Assembly: GCA_036345935.2 (NCBI GenBank)
Contig: JADWOT020001326.1
Span: forward strand, 372,001 to 436,000
Origin: Taenia hydatigena
Lineage: Eukaryota > Platyhelminthes > Cestoda > Cyclophyllidea > Taeniidae
DNA: 64,000 nt
Direction: 5' to 3'
A model generated the notes under the pieces. It saw nothing but the letters and a program-made list of their open reading frames with translations, ran no database searches and was not told the origin of the DNA. A program made the translations under genes and the position numbers. Every line of letters begins with the position of its first letter. Positions within the stretch are counted from its first letter, which is position 1. This document shows positions 1 to 14,700 of this stretch, piece after piece.

Positions 1-2884
1 GCTTCAGTTATGCCTGCAACTCCAGTTGATTGTGCTGTTCTTGCGATCGGTGGTGATTTGTCTCATTGCCTAGCTGTCACGTAAAATTAAACAATTACGC
101 AGTCTAACCAGATTTCGTCAATTGCATTCCGTGACATTACAAAATGCAGCCAGTTATGGCGTGAACAAACATCACTCGCTAACTGATTGCAGGTCGAGAA
201 GACATCGCGTCAGGTGGCATTACAGCATTGTCCTGGCAACCAAACCTCCGTCTGCTTACCCACACTAGAGTATCTCTCATTGTGAGCTTAGCGATGAGTT
301 CTACTCGAGTTACAGTCGGTTAAGCGTGAACAACACTTCTGCAGAACTGAAGAGGTGCACTAGTGGGCATTCAATCATCGTGGAGAAGTCCACCTTCTTC
401 TCAAGGGATGTAAATGTAGATGTAGACTTGGCCTAAATGCTAATGCTTTGGATTCGCAAGTTGGAAGCGGGGTAGAGTGTTGAACAAGCGACCCATTATC
501 CTATGCTCAGCGTTAACTTAATGAGAAAGAGACTATAAGGTGTATGCGGGCTTGACTGTGTTTGACTGAAATCCCAGTCTACTGGAAATGAAAATGATGG
601 CATCGGTAGAGGATTTGCATAGATTAATCCTACCTCATCGATCGCCTTCTGCTCTAGAGCTGGTAATGACTCTGCTACCTTCAATTATATCAGCACGTTT
701 GCTCACTGTAAAGCAAAGGAACAGATAGTCTTCCTTCGTTTAATGTCAACGTATTGCGATAGGGCTGAAGATCGCATAGACGCAGAGCAATGACTTCGCT
801 CACGCATGTCGCCTGAGTTAGCGTCACATGCAAGGAGCCAGTAGGAAACATACTCTTAACTGATTGGCTTACACTAAAGCATGCGCCGCTACAGTACATG
901 GATCGGGTTGGTTTACTGGTGGCGCTGATGATAAACTTGAGCACACAAAGCTCAGAGAGAGAAGTGGTTGGACAGTCACATTCGAAGCGGATCTTGGATT
1001 GCAAACTCTGCCCGTAATGATCTAGTCATTCTAGTAGGTCCATGAAGGGGTTCATTTCACACATCGTCTTCCAGGAGATGCCCTCATCAGGATGGACTTC
1101 GTCCGACACCATCAATACAGGTAGCGTAACTCATCTTCCTCCTCTTCTCTTTCTCTTTAACCGTTTTCTGTACCTTCACCCTTGATGCCTTCTTCGCAGC
1201 CTTGCCTGCCACTACCTCAGGGGTCATGACAACCTCTTCCCTTTAGTGGAACGCAACACTACTACTAACAAAGTTCACGTCGCCAATGCCATAGGCGCCA
1301 GCCCCATCGCAACTGCCACAAATGGATCATTAATCTTCTCTTTGGCCTGATTATATAGAGAGAAGAGCGTGCTAACAGCCTGCCATAGTTCAACACCATT
1401 GCTATGGTGCTACTTTTGCATGAGCCTGGAAACACCACTTTGGTTGGCCTTAGCTTTTTCGTTTGTTGTATGTACCACTACTAGTTGTTGGTCAGTACGT
1501 CGTGCTTACGTAAATCATGATGAAAATGTGGGGAAATAACATTCTGCTGTTAGTACATTTGCAACTCATTTGCTTGTCTTTTGGGCCATTTCATCTACTT
1601 TCTAGAGAAAGCAAGCATTCCAACTCTGATCAGGGTCAATTGAATTGGTCCGTGCTGTACGATAATGAGCTTAAAAATGCAACTGTTCCAAATGCGTGTT
1701 GGGTGACTTTAGTTGGGAAATTCAAGCTCACACTTACAAATTGATGCCAGTCAATGCGACGGTCTCTCAAAAATTTATCTTTGGGCAAAACCTGGGGGTG
1801 GCATAAAAATAACCCTACTTGTCGATTTGTTCCGACATTGAAATATAGATAGATGTGCTAGCCTGTCAATGAATCTGTCCTTAGAAAAACAAAAGTCTTG
1901 TCCTTCCATAAGCAATGCTTTTTCATGCAACGACCAGTGGTACTAGTACCTACATGAACTACAGAAACTTTAATATTAGTGCCCATATTTAAATTCGTGC
2001 AAGCCCCAGATCTTTTTTAGCAATGTTTGTGTCGGGCTAGAGAGCTAGTAAGTGTTTACTCACATCCTTAGAGACGTGGCTGTAGAATATATATAAAATT
2101 TACCAAAAATTAGTGCCTGTAATCATATCAGTGATTTCACCACCCACGGTAGCTCATTTCGCACCAACTTTTGGCTTATGCCCAATAATCCTTTCCGTGA
2201 AGTTACGACTTTTGTCACACCTATTTATCGGCCATGATAAGCACCCTAGTAAAATTCCAATAAAGACAGCTCGTCGCACCCTTTGATTTTGGTCTCAGGT
2301 CACAAGCATTAAATAATCCCACCAACCGGTCACATGTGGACGTAGTGACGCAGTTAACTTGCCTCACTGCGCAAATCCGTCTCACCATCTACCTATGCAT
2401 ACGATTGCCGCAACTTAGAGTAAAAATCGAATAGCACCACATGTAAGCGTTTACCCTACCAACTAAGGCGATAATTTTGTGGTCTGTGTGTTCAGTCTAT
2501 TTACTTTGGGAATTACAAACACCCGGATGGTGTCAAAATTAAATTAATGATGCAAAGGCTTTCTTATGGTGGGCTAAATGCGCAAAACCTTCCTTTCAAA
2601 TCTCTTTTTCTGATACTATATGATTAATCGTGCATCTTAATTTGAAGAAGAAAAGAGACGCGGATGACTGTAAAATTGTGACGAATGAGCGCACCCAGAA
2701 TATGTTGAATCTAGTATAATATAGGCATTAAATTCAACGCAGCAATGACAACTAAAAATTGTCTCTTCGAGACACTGCCTTGCACTTGCGGTCGGTCCGA
2801 TAGTCATGCAGGTGAAAGAATCAAAGGCATATCATGCTTTGAACACCAGGTTCTTATTATTTAATAAAAAGGGATACAATATAG
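1..2884. other. no supported gene; two adjacent minus-strand reading frames
   Basis: I see no recognisable gene here. Two minus-strand frames at 690-1004 and 496-684 lie end to end and read plausibly as protein, but neither matches a family I know and both are within the length expected by chance. A plus-strand frame at 1517-1744 begins with a hydrophobic stretch that could mimic a signal peptide and has no other support. No repeats or RNA genes were noticed. Confidence 0.3.
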
Positions 2885-2991
2885 TCGCCTCGTTTGCTGC
2901 AAATGCAAATCCAAAACAGATGGTCAGTTTGCTGGTGATTTTTGCGGCTTTGTCGATTGCGCTGGCCTGCGTCGTCCATAGGGCCAGATAA
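2885..2991 (+). CDS. possible 3' terminal exon ending in a membrane anchor
   Basis: A possible last exon. It follows an AG at 2883-2884 and opens in phase 1 (two bases complete a split codon). The next 34 codons contain a hydrophobic run, MVSLLVIFAALSIALACVV, flanked by polar residues, and end VHRAR-stop. This is the layout of a tail-anchored membrane protein or of the last helix of a longer one. No upstream exon was found. The polypyrimidine tract before the AG is poor. I do not recognise the family; a chance reading frame is quite possible. Confidence 0.25.
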
Positions 2992-5900
2992 ATGCATTGC
3001 CATTTCTTTTATGTGTGCATGATACAATAGCGTAGAGCTGGACATGCAGCCATTTGCATTTAATCTTGACATAATAATGATAGGCTCTATGCTATTGCTC
3101 GTGTTGCTCTGACAAATCTTGGATATTTGAGAGCAAAAATTTTTCATTGATCGAATTTTACATTTAAAATTCACCGCGATCCCTTTGCAAGCTTTAATGC
3201 TGACCAAAACTTTAAAAAATACATTAACAGGGGCATAAACTCATTTTGAAAAGGAAAATTATTGGCATCTCTTGGTTGATAACTGCGCAGCATGTCCCTT
3301 ACTTACTGCCCAAATAAGCCCTGATTTTCTTCAATTTGGTTATCTTTGGCTTGCATTACCATTGACAGCTTTATCACCCTCCGTTGGTGCGCGCTCTTTT
3401 AGAGAGGCCACTTCAATTTCTCTCCCAAAAGCGGTCGAAATTTGAGAAAGATCTGTGGATTTTAGCATTACTTCGCGTGAACATCTACTGCATATGACGT
3501 GATTCCATCACCTCATTGTGTGGGAAGTGCCTTGAAAATCAGCAGATGACTTTCTCGACAAATGAACTTAGTCACGGCAAATCAAGGTGACTGCATTCCA
3601 AACCCCACATTGACACAATAGTTAAGTGATAAATAAGCGCTACTAAATCCAAACGCCATCACAGCGCGTGTCTTTGTGTGAGCCAACCAGTTGCAAGCAC
3701 TTTCCTTACTGACTCGTTGAAAGCGATACGTAGCCATGACGGCGCGCGTGGGAGAAGCCGTTGGGCCACGATTCTGTGTCCTTCCATCCCATCGAAATGC
3801 ACCTGCTTTGCAGGAAGCTAAATGGTCGTAGGTTCCAAAGTGTGCACGCTTCTTATGCGTTGACTGTGTAACATAAATCAGTCTACGTGATAAACTGATA
3901 CAATTATCTTCTTTCCTGAATGCCCAAAAGCCCACCCAACACACATAGTCAAGATCAAATGTCCCGTAAACAAGCCCTTTCATTGCATTGACGTTGGATG
4001 TAGGAGATAGCGCTGTCTGCTCAGCGTCTTACCCTGCTTTTAACTTACAAACGCGAAGTGATACAAAGGATCTTGCACAGACTCAGTCATCGCCTAGGCC
4101 AAATCCACATTTTTGCATCTATTACCACATCTTACACATGGTGCAACCATGCCATGTTGCATGAATTTTGGTCAAGCTTAACAGACTGTGTGTCTGTGTG
4201 CATGACCCTACTCTGCTACTGCATTAGAACTTGATGAAGCTGCATATAACGATGGGCACAACGTATGACACATTGATGTCTGCATAAAGGAGAGGGTCAA
4301 TTTTCCAGACCAGTGACCTCTTGTCATTTGACACTTCATCTTACCAGGATCGCAATCAGGGAAAGTGGTACTAAGTCACGAAGGGGATGGCTTTGTGTTA
4401 TGTATGGTCATGAGAATCAATTATTCGACTTAAGCAGGCTTCTTTTAACAACACCTCTCTTAACAAACACCTCTGCGCGTGGAGAACTTAAGGCAATCTC
4501 AAAGCACGCAACTAATCTAAGAGTTTTGTCAGCAAATTTAAAACAAAACACATCAGCTTGTTTGAACAGAACAATTAAATAAATAATAAAAATTATCGAG
4601 CAGATAGAACAAATAATTGAGTTGACAAATGAAGCCGTACACAATACATGAATGCAAAAACATTGGATGAACGAAGCCACTAGAACTATGAACGAGAAGT
4701 AATGATGACCATGCAAAAAGGGGTGAAATGGTATGAAGTAGCTGTGTTTCGCAAGATGAATGAATATGTAAGAGAGCGACAAGAGCTTACAAAATAGGGG
4801 ACATAGGACGGCGTCCAGTAATATCAGGAAATCGGTCCCCCTACCTTAAATTCTGCTGTGATGATCTTAGCCGCGTTAAGGCTCTGTTACACATTCTCTG
4901 AGGCTACTTCTGTGACCATTGAAGAAGCTTTAATGGCGGCGACTGAGGCAGCATGCTTTGGTCAGTCTAACTCCAGCTCCTCTGGCACACAAGTGAGCGC
5001 AGTTTGCGGTGCTGCGTTAAATGACGCAAGTTCCACAAATATCTTGAGCCCCGCTGCTCCCCTTTCGTGATTCTCCATAAATGGATGTGTCTGCACAGTT
5101 ACCAGTGGCGTTGACCGCTAAAGTGTAGAGAAGACACCCACTTTAGTAGCATAAATTATAAGCTAGACTTTCCTTACCGTCCTAAAAGTCTCGTCAATGC
5201 TCCTAACCTGCCACCTGCTTGACGTCTGCATCGGCGCTGCTTGCAGATTTGCTTGTCTTCAAATTTAGTCTACCCTGAATGCCACTACAATAAGATTGAA
5301 TTAGTGTAGCTCGCGGCGAGCAGGAAGACCAAATTATACCGTATAAAATTTCTTTTGTATTTTTTTCTTGTGTGGTAAGGATAGTTAATCAATTGTAAAA
5401 ATAACCAAATCAGCCATCACCCATAAGAAATGATTAAGTCATTTAGATGCTCCCAGCGTTCACTCTTGCCTAATCTTTACAACTGCCACTGAGTCCCGAG
5501 ACGTCGCCGTCCACCTACTGAGTAGCGATAAGCATTTCCCAAAATAGCCCACTTGTTGCGAAAGGAAAGGCGCATTTTATTGCTTGAAACTCAATGGTAA
5601 AGCATATCTATCGCCCCACTTTAAAATAGCTCAGTGAAACTGACCTCAAATACACACCTTAGCTAAGTTGTACAATAATTGATGAGGCGATAACAACTGA
5701 GGGGCATAAGCAAACTTAGAAACGCCTGCTTACTACGTCCCTGAATGCGCGCAGTCGTCCCTGCATTGGTGGTCAAGCGCCTTCAGCTCAGGGTCATTGA
5801 GTGGCCAAAAATGTTTAACGATTAATTAGCCCACGTCGATTATCAATTGTTAGCTAACTAGAAACTAGCAACTGCGTGTGCGCTTCGCAAAATTTAGAGA

Positions 5901-8244
5901 CTGTCACCACCATTTTATAACCTATTATTGTCACTGCAACATTTCAATCCAAGCTTCTCTTTACAATGCGTAATGCAGTCTTCGAGTCTTCTATACCGTT
6001 ATAGTTCTCAACCAATTGTGGACAACAATACCTAATGCTAACAACAAAGAGTTTATATAAAATAAGGGAAACAAGGAGAGGAACTACCTTTTTCATGTAC
6101 ACTGTTTCACCCTTTCAACAAGCCAGTAGTTCAGAGATGATTTACTAACGCTTGCGGTTTTCAAGAAGTCCCTCCGAAACACCCACTAGTTATATCGAAT
6201 TCTGTCGAGTAGATGGATCTTAGCCATCACTAAATCTCTGTGAACATCTGCGCCTGTAGTTTGTCTCGAACGCAGCTATGCATACAAGCCGTAGTCCCCT
6301 AGACAAGAAGTGCTCCAGCATTGTGAGATGACAAGTGTGTGGACGATTCAGTGATAAACAGAAGTATTTTGCTCAGTTATTGCAGCGGAATATATCATTT
6401 AGCATCATAAAGTATTCACGCAGTCGAACAACCGTTCAGAAAACCACCCTACGCGCGCACGAAAGAGGTGTAGGAACAAGATGCTCATGAACTTTAAATC
6501 CTACCTTACCGAATACGATGTGAAAGCTACTTTAATGACGCCGTGGCAGTGGTTAAGGCTGCGTTTGCGGTAGATGCCTTGTGAAGCAGGCGCTCTAGCC
6601 GACGACGACGAGCAAGGGGGATGAGTGGTGGTTCACTAAGTGATCCTGACTTTGCGCGGTATTAGCCAGATCCCATGTGCCGCTTTCTTCCCTTGGTGAA
6701 AATAGCGATCGTTAGTCCCTAAACCTCAAGACTCATTCGTCGCGGCCCAGAATATGGGCGCTTTCGACCAAGGAATATTACATTGGCCTCTGCTCTGCTT
6801 GTCTGGCGGACTATATTTCCACCATGGAAGTCTTTTCGATCCCCACAACTTTGTGCTTATCCTAAGCCTGTCGCTTGCACGATTTTTTCGGTTATTGTTT
6901 ACTAAATTGTCCAGCCAACAAAATCAGAGGCAAAGGAGATAAACACACCATTGCTTTTGAAAGCATTAAAGCTATGGTCATTTTCGTCGTCGTTTTTCTG
7001 GTACAAAATTTTACTTTTGACTGTGCTTTGTTCTTGCCCAAGTCGCGTCCCACCGCTCCCATTTCATCATATTGGGCCAGCTAATGAAATCTTTTCGGTC
7101 GCCAACTCATTAATATGGCGATGAGCGGAGAGGTGTTGGAGTCACCAAGGCCCTTAAGGAATTATGAGGGACACTTCATCCCATTCGACTTATTATCTGA
7201 CCATTGAAAGTGCCTGTAATAATTACTACCTAACAGGACTCGATGGACCTTAAGGTGACTGACAAACCCTCTCTACGGAAGTGTGAAGGTTTCATCAGAT
7301 GGATAACGCAGTCATAATCGTAAACTGTACAGCATTTCTTCAGAAGCCTGATGCGATTGATGATGCAGCCTACATATTATTAGTGTAGCAACATTTCTTG
7401 AAGCAAGCAGGCTGCGGCGGGGTCGGTTCTTATTTGTTGGGGACTGATTAGCAAATGCAGCATTTAATGCTATAACCCGAAGCATACGTTCCTTATTTGT
7501 CATCACATGTTGATAAGGAGCTAAGGAAGAGGCCGAAATATATGATATTGTAGAGTCGCAGTCTCAAATGCGGTTAGAAAGTGTCGATTAGAATCCAAAT
7601 GCTTCTCCTTATATCAAAGAGCTCTGGAATCATTTTTGGATGGAATTTGGCATAGGCTGCGACAAAATTAACTGGCAGAAACATTTGTGCAGCGCAATTT
7701 ATTTGAATTTGCTGCCATCTAAGATTGAGGAGTGAGTGACTTACGACTCAGATTTGCATTTGACAAAATAATCTGCGAGCCTTCGCCACGGAGGCTGTTG
7801 CACAATACATTTTGACCACCGACTTATTTGCGCTGCTCGCCTTGGACCAGACTTGTCGACGGTGGATCGAAAGGCCACCGAACATTCTACGCCTTTTAAT
7901 GCCACCTCAATGGGTCTGCTGACGAGACTGCGCTTAAATTCTTAGGTAAACTTCCACAAACATCAAAGCTCTTTAAGCGCACTTCTAGATTGTTAGTTTA
8001 GTGCTGCTTATGGTCTAGTAAAGGAGGTATAATCTTTAAATATTATGCGTTAGAACTTAGCCTCGATTGCGCCTACATCATGACGGTATGATGTCATGTG
8101 GGTCATCTGCCAAGTATATCCAAATCACGAGGTCGCCTAATCGCAGCACATTGTCCATATATATGTTTCCATTAAAAAACTAGCAGTTATTCCAGCAAGG
8201 CTAAACATCACATATTTCATGAATGTCGTTTTAAAAGACGTGTC
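2992..8244. other. no supported gene
   Basis: No supported gene. Reading frames at 3582-3983 and 4417-4782 (minus) and 6754-7084 (plus) are among the longer ones in the window, but they show no domain, no convincing splice borders and low-complexity composition. The frame at 4417-4782 is rich in hydrophobic residues simply because the plus strand there is A-rich. About 4185-4203 holds a short TG-rich run. Confidence 0.3.
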
Positions 8245-8552
8245 AAATTTAGATAACAATTGTGTGAATGAAGTTGTGTAAGACCGACTGTTAGATGCGC
8301 TCCAATCTCATTAAATTAGCACTTATTTTGCCAACAACGGCGCTGTTGTGCGTCGCTCATTTAGTTAGGGGCTAACTTGCAAACCTCAAAAGCGTGTTCG
8401 TCCAGGGACAGACGTGGATGAATAGACTTTGCTAACGATTAGCGACTCAAGTTGCCTTGGTCGTGTGCTACTCGAGATTGGAAAATTTGGAGAAGGACAT
8501 GCTGCCTCCAGATATCTTCTGTCAAGAGTGTTCGGCTAAGGTGGAAGGACGC
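8245..8552 (-). repeat. inverted duplicate, copy 1 (flank of the BACK-like exon)
   Basis: This stretch, read on the minus strand, realigns with 17178-17490 on the plus strand. Over 8245-8347 against 17380-17482 I count 12 mismatches in 103 ungapped columns. The similarity covers what should be intron or 3' flank of the BACK-like exon, so it is a segmental duplication and not a conserved coding block. No terminal repeats, target-site duplication or poly-A tail was seen, so it does not look like a transposon. Confidence 0.85.
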
Positions 8553-8597
8553 AAAGAGAATAAGTCCTAGTGCCACATCCCAGTTCGTCTTACGTAC

Positions 8598-8770
8598 CTC
8601 TCCACTACGTTTCATCCTAGCACCAAAGTAAGAGCAATCGAGTGCTTCTTTGCACAAAGGCTCCATCTTTAAGCAGTGATGGATTAAATCTTCCATCCGA
8701 ATAAATTTTAATTTTAGAACATCGCTCGTATTGTTTTCGTCCTCCAAGGCAATCCATTGTAAGAATCTCA
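8598..8770 (-). CDS. orphan BACK-domain-like exon (BTB-Kelch type)
   Basis: BACK domains link the BTB and Kelch parts of KLHL-type substrate adaptors for Cullin-3 ubiquitin ligases. The exon follows a TTAAG acceptor, opens in phase 1, runs 57 codons and ends with GAG before a GTACGT donor. Its protein has the BACK pattern: FLQW..., then the helix text KFIRMEDLIHHCL, then EPLCKEALDC, close to the family's VR-x-P-L...YL...EPL...C. It is about half a BACK domain. No BTB exon is clear upstream; a minus-strand frame at 8973-9260 ends KTLLAASLQ, which recalls the end of a BTB fold but is broken by stops straight after. No Kelch repeat is visible downstream. It is probably a remnant; the flank recurs near 17.2 kb. 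The family call is from pattern memory and could be wrong. Confidence 0.42.
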
Positions 8771-11700
8771 CTTAAGCAGGAACTTCCTTTTTCTGTGTAG
8801 CTTAACGTTTTTTGTACGCAATTGCACTAAATGTCTCATTGCTGTTCTCTCTTTCCATGCGGCCATCGCGGTTGGCCCGCCGCCAGCATTTAGGGGATTT
8901 TCATGTGCACAATTCGAGGTATGTAGAGCTCTCTCATTTAATGCCACGTGCGTTACTGCCTGGTTACCTTTATCAGCTTTGCAGAGAGGCAGCTAATAAT
9001 GTTTTAGATTTTACATAAAGACCAGGTTCAACCAAAGTGTTATAAAATTTGGGTTGCATAGAGATGAGGACGAACGCTACATTTGCCAAAGCCAGCTGCA
9101 TGGTCTGAAAATATGTGAATTGCATAGGGCTTCTAGAGCTTACAACGTTATAGCAGGGCGTTTTAAAAAGGAAAAACGACTTGTTTAAATCATGCAGCGG
9201 TGACCATTGTTTATAATTGTTGCTTGTCAAGATGTAAGTGAGCCCTTTGATGGTCTCCATCAGAGAAACTAAGAAGTGGAAAGTGAAAAAGATTATGTTT
9301 ATTGTTGCCTTAGCGCGGGTCCAATCAGTCAGCTATCTACACACTAGTGTCCAGTAAGTGGAGGAATGACCTTTCTACTGATAGCTCTATTCAACCATTA
9401 ATGCCGCGTTGAATGGTCATGATCTCGCACTGATTATTCCAACTTCTTTCTGAGCAAAGCAACGCTCCTACGACTTGGTTTATGGTTGATGGATAGCTGT
9501 AGCAAAGAACTGAAAATTTGTTCTGCAGTACGTGTCTGAAAAATGCTTCAAGTCACAAGTGAGTTTAGGTGTCTCCTCGCGTTTATGACCTCTTTTTGCA
9601 TATTTCTTGAAATTTTTTTTGCGATTTATAGCATAATTTGAAGGCCAATATCATTCGTTTTTTGAACTTCGGTGTGTGTCCATGCGTTTGCATCCATAAA
9701 CAACGTTGTTGGTTTGACCTACAGCAGAACAACTGCACCCTTAGTGAGAATTGGTGTCTGCGTCATTCCTCGCAGTGATCACTTGCTTCGTATTGTCTGT
9801 CTCTCGAAGCTAGAACTTCACCACTTTTAACGTTTAGCATTCAGAGGGTCTGAGGCGTCTTATGCCAGCCGTACCCCCAATCAATAGCATTTAGCGTTGG
9901 AGTTTGTCAATTCTTGCGACAGAATGCATGGACATTGCCACCATCTAGAATGGCGTCAATGTTCATACAATTTCCAACTTTATTCGCGTGATGATCTGAC
10001 CGTCTCTTGGATTGAACTAGGCTCTCGCAATCCTCATCATAATTATTTGCTTGTTACGTAACACATGATGACTCAGTTTGTACCATACCGTGATTCGCAA
10101 GATGATTGTTTGTTTCAGGGCAAGTAAAATAAATAAAAGACAATAGCATAATTTTGGTATTTGAGTAGGAATCGGACCGGTTCGCGCCGTCAATCTTAAC
10201 CGCTTATTGTTTAAGCAATACAAATGATTGGGTAGTTCTAATGGATTTTGCTGCCCAACAGACGAACCCCCGTTGCGATCGTACTGAATCGTGCTTCTGC
10301 GGATGCTATCGTAGGTGTTGCCTTTGGCTTCCTTTGGTAGACTATTGCCAAAGCTCGAATCGTATTCGCTAGACTAGTCTTGCGGCATTGACAATATGGA
10401 GGGCTTGTCGAATTCGCGCAAATCAATAACCTCAAGTCCATTCAGTAGATGATACTGAGACCTGACCGGCGAATTTTGAGTCTGGCTTCCCAACTATTGG
10501 GCTTCCGGGTGTATCGCTGGCCTAATTAAGAACCTAGGTCATTTTGTTATTGTCCTTTTAATTTCCGCAGCCTATTCCCTTCTGTAGATGCTCTTCAGCT
10601 AAACTGCCCGATTTTAGAAGGGAAGGGACCTACATCCCCTCATACGCTGTGAAACTACTTGATGCCGTATTTGTCCTTCTAAGGTGCTTGCTGTTTGGAC
10701 ATGTACTGTCACAAATCAAGTCCATTCTCTACAGCCATTTTGAGTGGTCAAGTTCTGAATGATATCGTTTCAAATGGCTGCTTTGTTGATAATTCTTTCG
10801 GAAGACCAGGCCACCTAATTTTGTGAATGTTTTGATTTTTTTGATGCTGCGGTGCAATTCGCTTGAACTAAGCCGTTGGTGTGAGATTCTCGGTCAAAAT
10901 TTTTAATTGCTTTCCAATAGAAGGCGGTTATGGAAGCAACTTTCGTTTATTATTTTAATATGTTGCCACTTCTACCATCAATGGCGCACATGACTTAGCG
11001 AAAGAATCCTTAATTCGCTACCTCTTGTGTGAATGCCTTCTTTAAGCATAATACCTGTGAGCAATTTCGGTTGCATTCCAAAATAGTTTGCGTGGTTAAA
11101 TATCTACAGTCGCATTCTGTCTTCTTTCTAACGAAACTATAGTCTAGCGCGTACATTCTTCTTTAAGCACCCGTCCAGCTTTAAGGCCTTTTGAGCCCAT
11201 TTTGCGCAAGATGGCGCGATGTCTGAAATTTTTAGTTATTTTTCATGCATCTCTTAGTGGGTTCAATCCATTGTGGCAAGGCTAGACAAAATTTAACAAG
11301 TAAGTAATGGATTTGCTAATACGTTGCTTCTTATTGTGCAAAAGGGGACCAAGCCTATGCTACGACACTGAAGGTAGGTGCAACTCATGAGAAACTCTTC
11401 TGTCCAACTAATTCAAAATTTCATTTTCGTGCAATCAGAAGCTCACCCGAGCACAGACTCAACGTACACTCAGCCCCAGGCTTTACTGGCCAGCAGCTAA
11501 GCACCCACGTCTTTCCGTAAGACGACTCGCACACGCTCATAAAATGCCATCCCTCTTCGACCCGGGGTACATTCTAACTGATTACTATCTGGTCGAAATG
11601 CCATAAGACAGGGGCCGCTTACATAAAATAGAAGTCGAGATTATACCATCTTGCTTCTTTATTAACCTGATAGCAAGTGACATATCTGTCTCTCGTTTGC

Positions 11701-14700
11701 AGAAGTATCGAGAAAATATTGCTTACTTAGCCATCTTTTAAAGCCGCATCGATGACATAATCAATATGTTGACGTTTAGTTTTGCCCTTGGTGTGCCATG
11801 GAATGAAGCGGATATTATAGCGACTGGAGTCATGAGATAGACTACTTCATGGGTGCACTTATGAGCAAGTTCTAAGCAAATCACGCTCGTTTCATCAAAA
11901 GAGACAGCTGTAAATTGCACCTCCTTCTAATCGGGCACAAACGCATTGGTAAAGCAGAAAATAATGCACCCGTGACTTGAGGTGGTCGATTATGCGTCGC
12001 ATGTTCCTCCATCTTCATCCTAATTGCGTCGCAAATATTGCCTACAACTCGTTTTAAATCAAACAGTCAAGGTCCTATCGAAGCAGGCTTAATTAAATTT
12101 GCACCTAGAAAATCGGATGACTTGGTCGTCATGCACAAGAGCCCACTGCATTCCTTTAGGCAAACAGTTTCAGGTCTCATGTCAAAGCCAAACCTGCAAT
12201 AAATTTAAAGTTCCTAAATAGTAATTTAAAAGCCGACGAATGATCAGAATGGGAGCGGAGTGGTTTTGTACGCATGAATTTAACAGCTCGTGATGAAGCT
12301 TATTGTGAACGACGAGACAACTCCTAAACCTGCTTGTATCTACACTAAGCACGCAAGATACTTAAGAGATACAGCCATATTAAAGACGGTCGTATGTCCA
12401 TGCATCAATAAGGTTCCTGACGGTGGTAATCCCATTCGCAGCCCACAATAGGCAATCTCGTGGGCATTCAGCAAATGAAATCATGATGGCTAACGCTTAT
12501 CTTGGCAATAAATTTTACAAGGAACAAAGTTTTTACAGAAACGGTGAACGCGAACGCACCGGGACATTTACACGCTGTGTACCAAGACAGGGGAGCGGTT
12601 TATCCGAGGACGAAGCTGCCCACGCACCGATTAAAAGCTGGATGGCGTATGCAAACTTACGAAGGAAAAGTAAGGAAAAACAAATGCTAATCTCACTGCT
12701 ATATGCTTGCACATTTCATTAACAAAAGTTCCAATGTAACGAACGATGCTCGTAGTCACCCGAAGACAATATAAAGGGTGTTACACTGACTTCCTGTTCT
12801 ACATTCCTTTCGGCAGAACATATGCTGAAGCAAAGCAATCACAATAAAGCACAAGGCATTCAGGGATATTCCACCATCTTTTGCGTCTCATACCTGCAAG
12901 AAGCTTAGATTGCAATCCAGAATAAATACTAAATGTTGTGGGATACAGCTTCTCAACGATCAGGCAAAAGAACTATCAAACGCCATTCAAATTTACCCAG
13001 CTAAGGCATCATAAGGAGCTTGTAACATGCAGAGGGATCGAGGTGACAGTGACGCCTACTTTGCTACGGCAGGTGGGGCTAGGTGTGGTTTTTGCCATAA
13101 AACGAGGGCACCACCTCATCCTTATCCGTATCCTCTTCCTTCCTCCCATTATATCACTATCCCTTTCTCACCTCAACGCATCACATTGAAAACCAAAAGT
13201 AATAAGAAGGGGATGAAGTGACATCAAGTCAACGGTGCTTAGGACTGCGCTGACTGTCTCGCAATCAAACACTTTGTGCAGTGAAATTCACAGCAAGTGT
13301 TCATCGTATTTGGCGGGAGCCATAAAGTGTCAGCTGGGGCGCTTGCAACTCCGGAGTAAGTACCTGTTTGGTTCGACTAAATTCTCGGACATGCAAGTGC
13401 TTTGCCTCCCCATTTTAGCTGCTAGTTTTAGGAGCTGAGGACACTGAGTTTCTTGCAATCACTGGCCAGCGCCTTTCTCTCCCATGGAGTGTAACAAGAT
13501 TCCTAAACATCTTGTAGCTATGCAAAATTACGAGCAGTCACAAGTGGTTGGTTGTGGTGAAGATCATTTGGCGTAAAATGTGATGTGAACGTTAGGCCGT
13601 TATTTTATCTACAGTCCGGCACCTGGTCTGGGATCGTTCAGCTAAATCGTATTTGAAACATCTGACTCGCCCTCAGAAGCAGGATGAATTAAGAGATGCC
13701 ACTTGACTTGCTTGTAATTGAAGGCGCGATTGCTATTTGCACTCATAAATGGACTCATGTAACGTCAGAAGTTGTGATCCACAGTGGTTTTTCAACAGCT
13801 TTCGCAAAGATTAGTGTCTCAAGAAGCATTTTTGGGGCTGTATTAGTAGTGTTTGACAGATGAAGCGGTGGCCTCTAGATTGCCATCAGGAGGGACGTTA
13901 TTGATGCGATTTGCGTGCATTGCCAGATCTTGCCATTTGGCCTTGTGATCGACAGCGCTGATGGTTTCAAGTTTTTGCTAGAGGTTTTTGCCTATTGAGT
14001 TCAGTCTGTTTTAGGAAATTGAAATATCTTCATAATTTAGATGCTGTGGAAGCTGCATGGGGTTAAGATTATGGCGTTTAAGTACTCTGAAGCGGTAACA
14101 TTATTTCCAAGTATCCACGCAGCTGCTCGAAAGGAATGTGGTCGGTTATTGTTCTCGAATGCATTTGAGGTGATGGTGACAAGTGCATTCTAGGATTGAG
14201 GTAAGATTCCCAACAGGTGGTAATTTTGGAGGTTGATTGTTCGACCGGTAATGTTGTCTTGCAATTGTTATTTGCAGTTTGACCATTTTGAAGACTGCTT
14301 GTGTTAAAATTGCAGATGCTTTGGGACGTGGACCTACGTTCGCCTACGATCGGTGTCATCGAGATCGAAATGTGAACGCAAATCGGTGTGTAGGGCACAT
14401 CGAGCTCATCTACTCCTCCGTGCTAGCCATAAGGAGCTGGATGAACGGCGTTTGCATTTACTGCTGTTAATCCTATCGTGACACCCGAGTGCGGGCGTTA
14501 GACCACCTCAATGAGGTGTTTTTACCGGTTGGGACATTTGTCAAGCCGGATGGTGTTTGTCATTCATATGCTGACTTTAGCGCATCACTTCAGTCTTCCC
14601 CTTTAGTATTAGAGCAGCCACATTCTACTCCGTGTTGTGATCATTGCAGCTTGCTCCACATTTGTTAGAGTTTAAATGAATAAGCCGCCATGCAACCACG

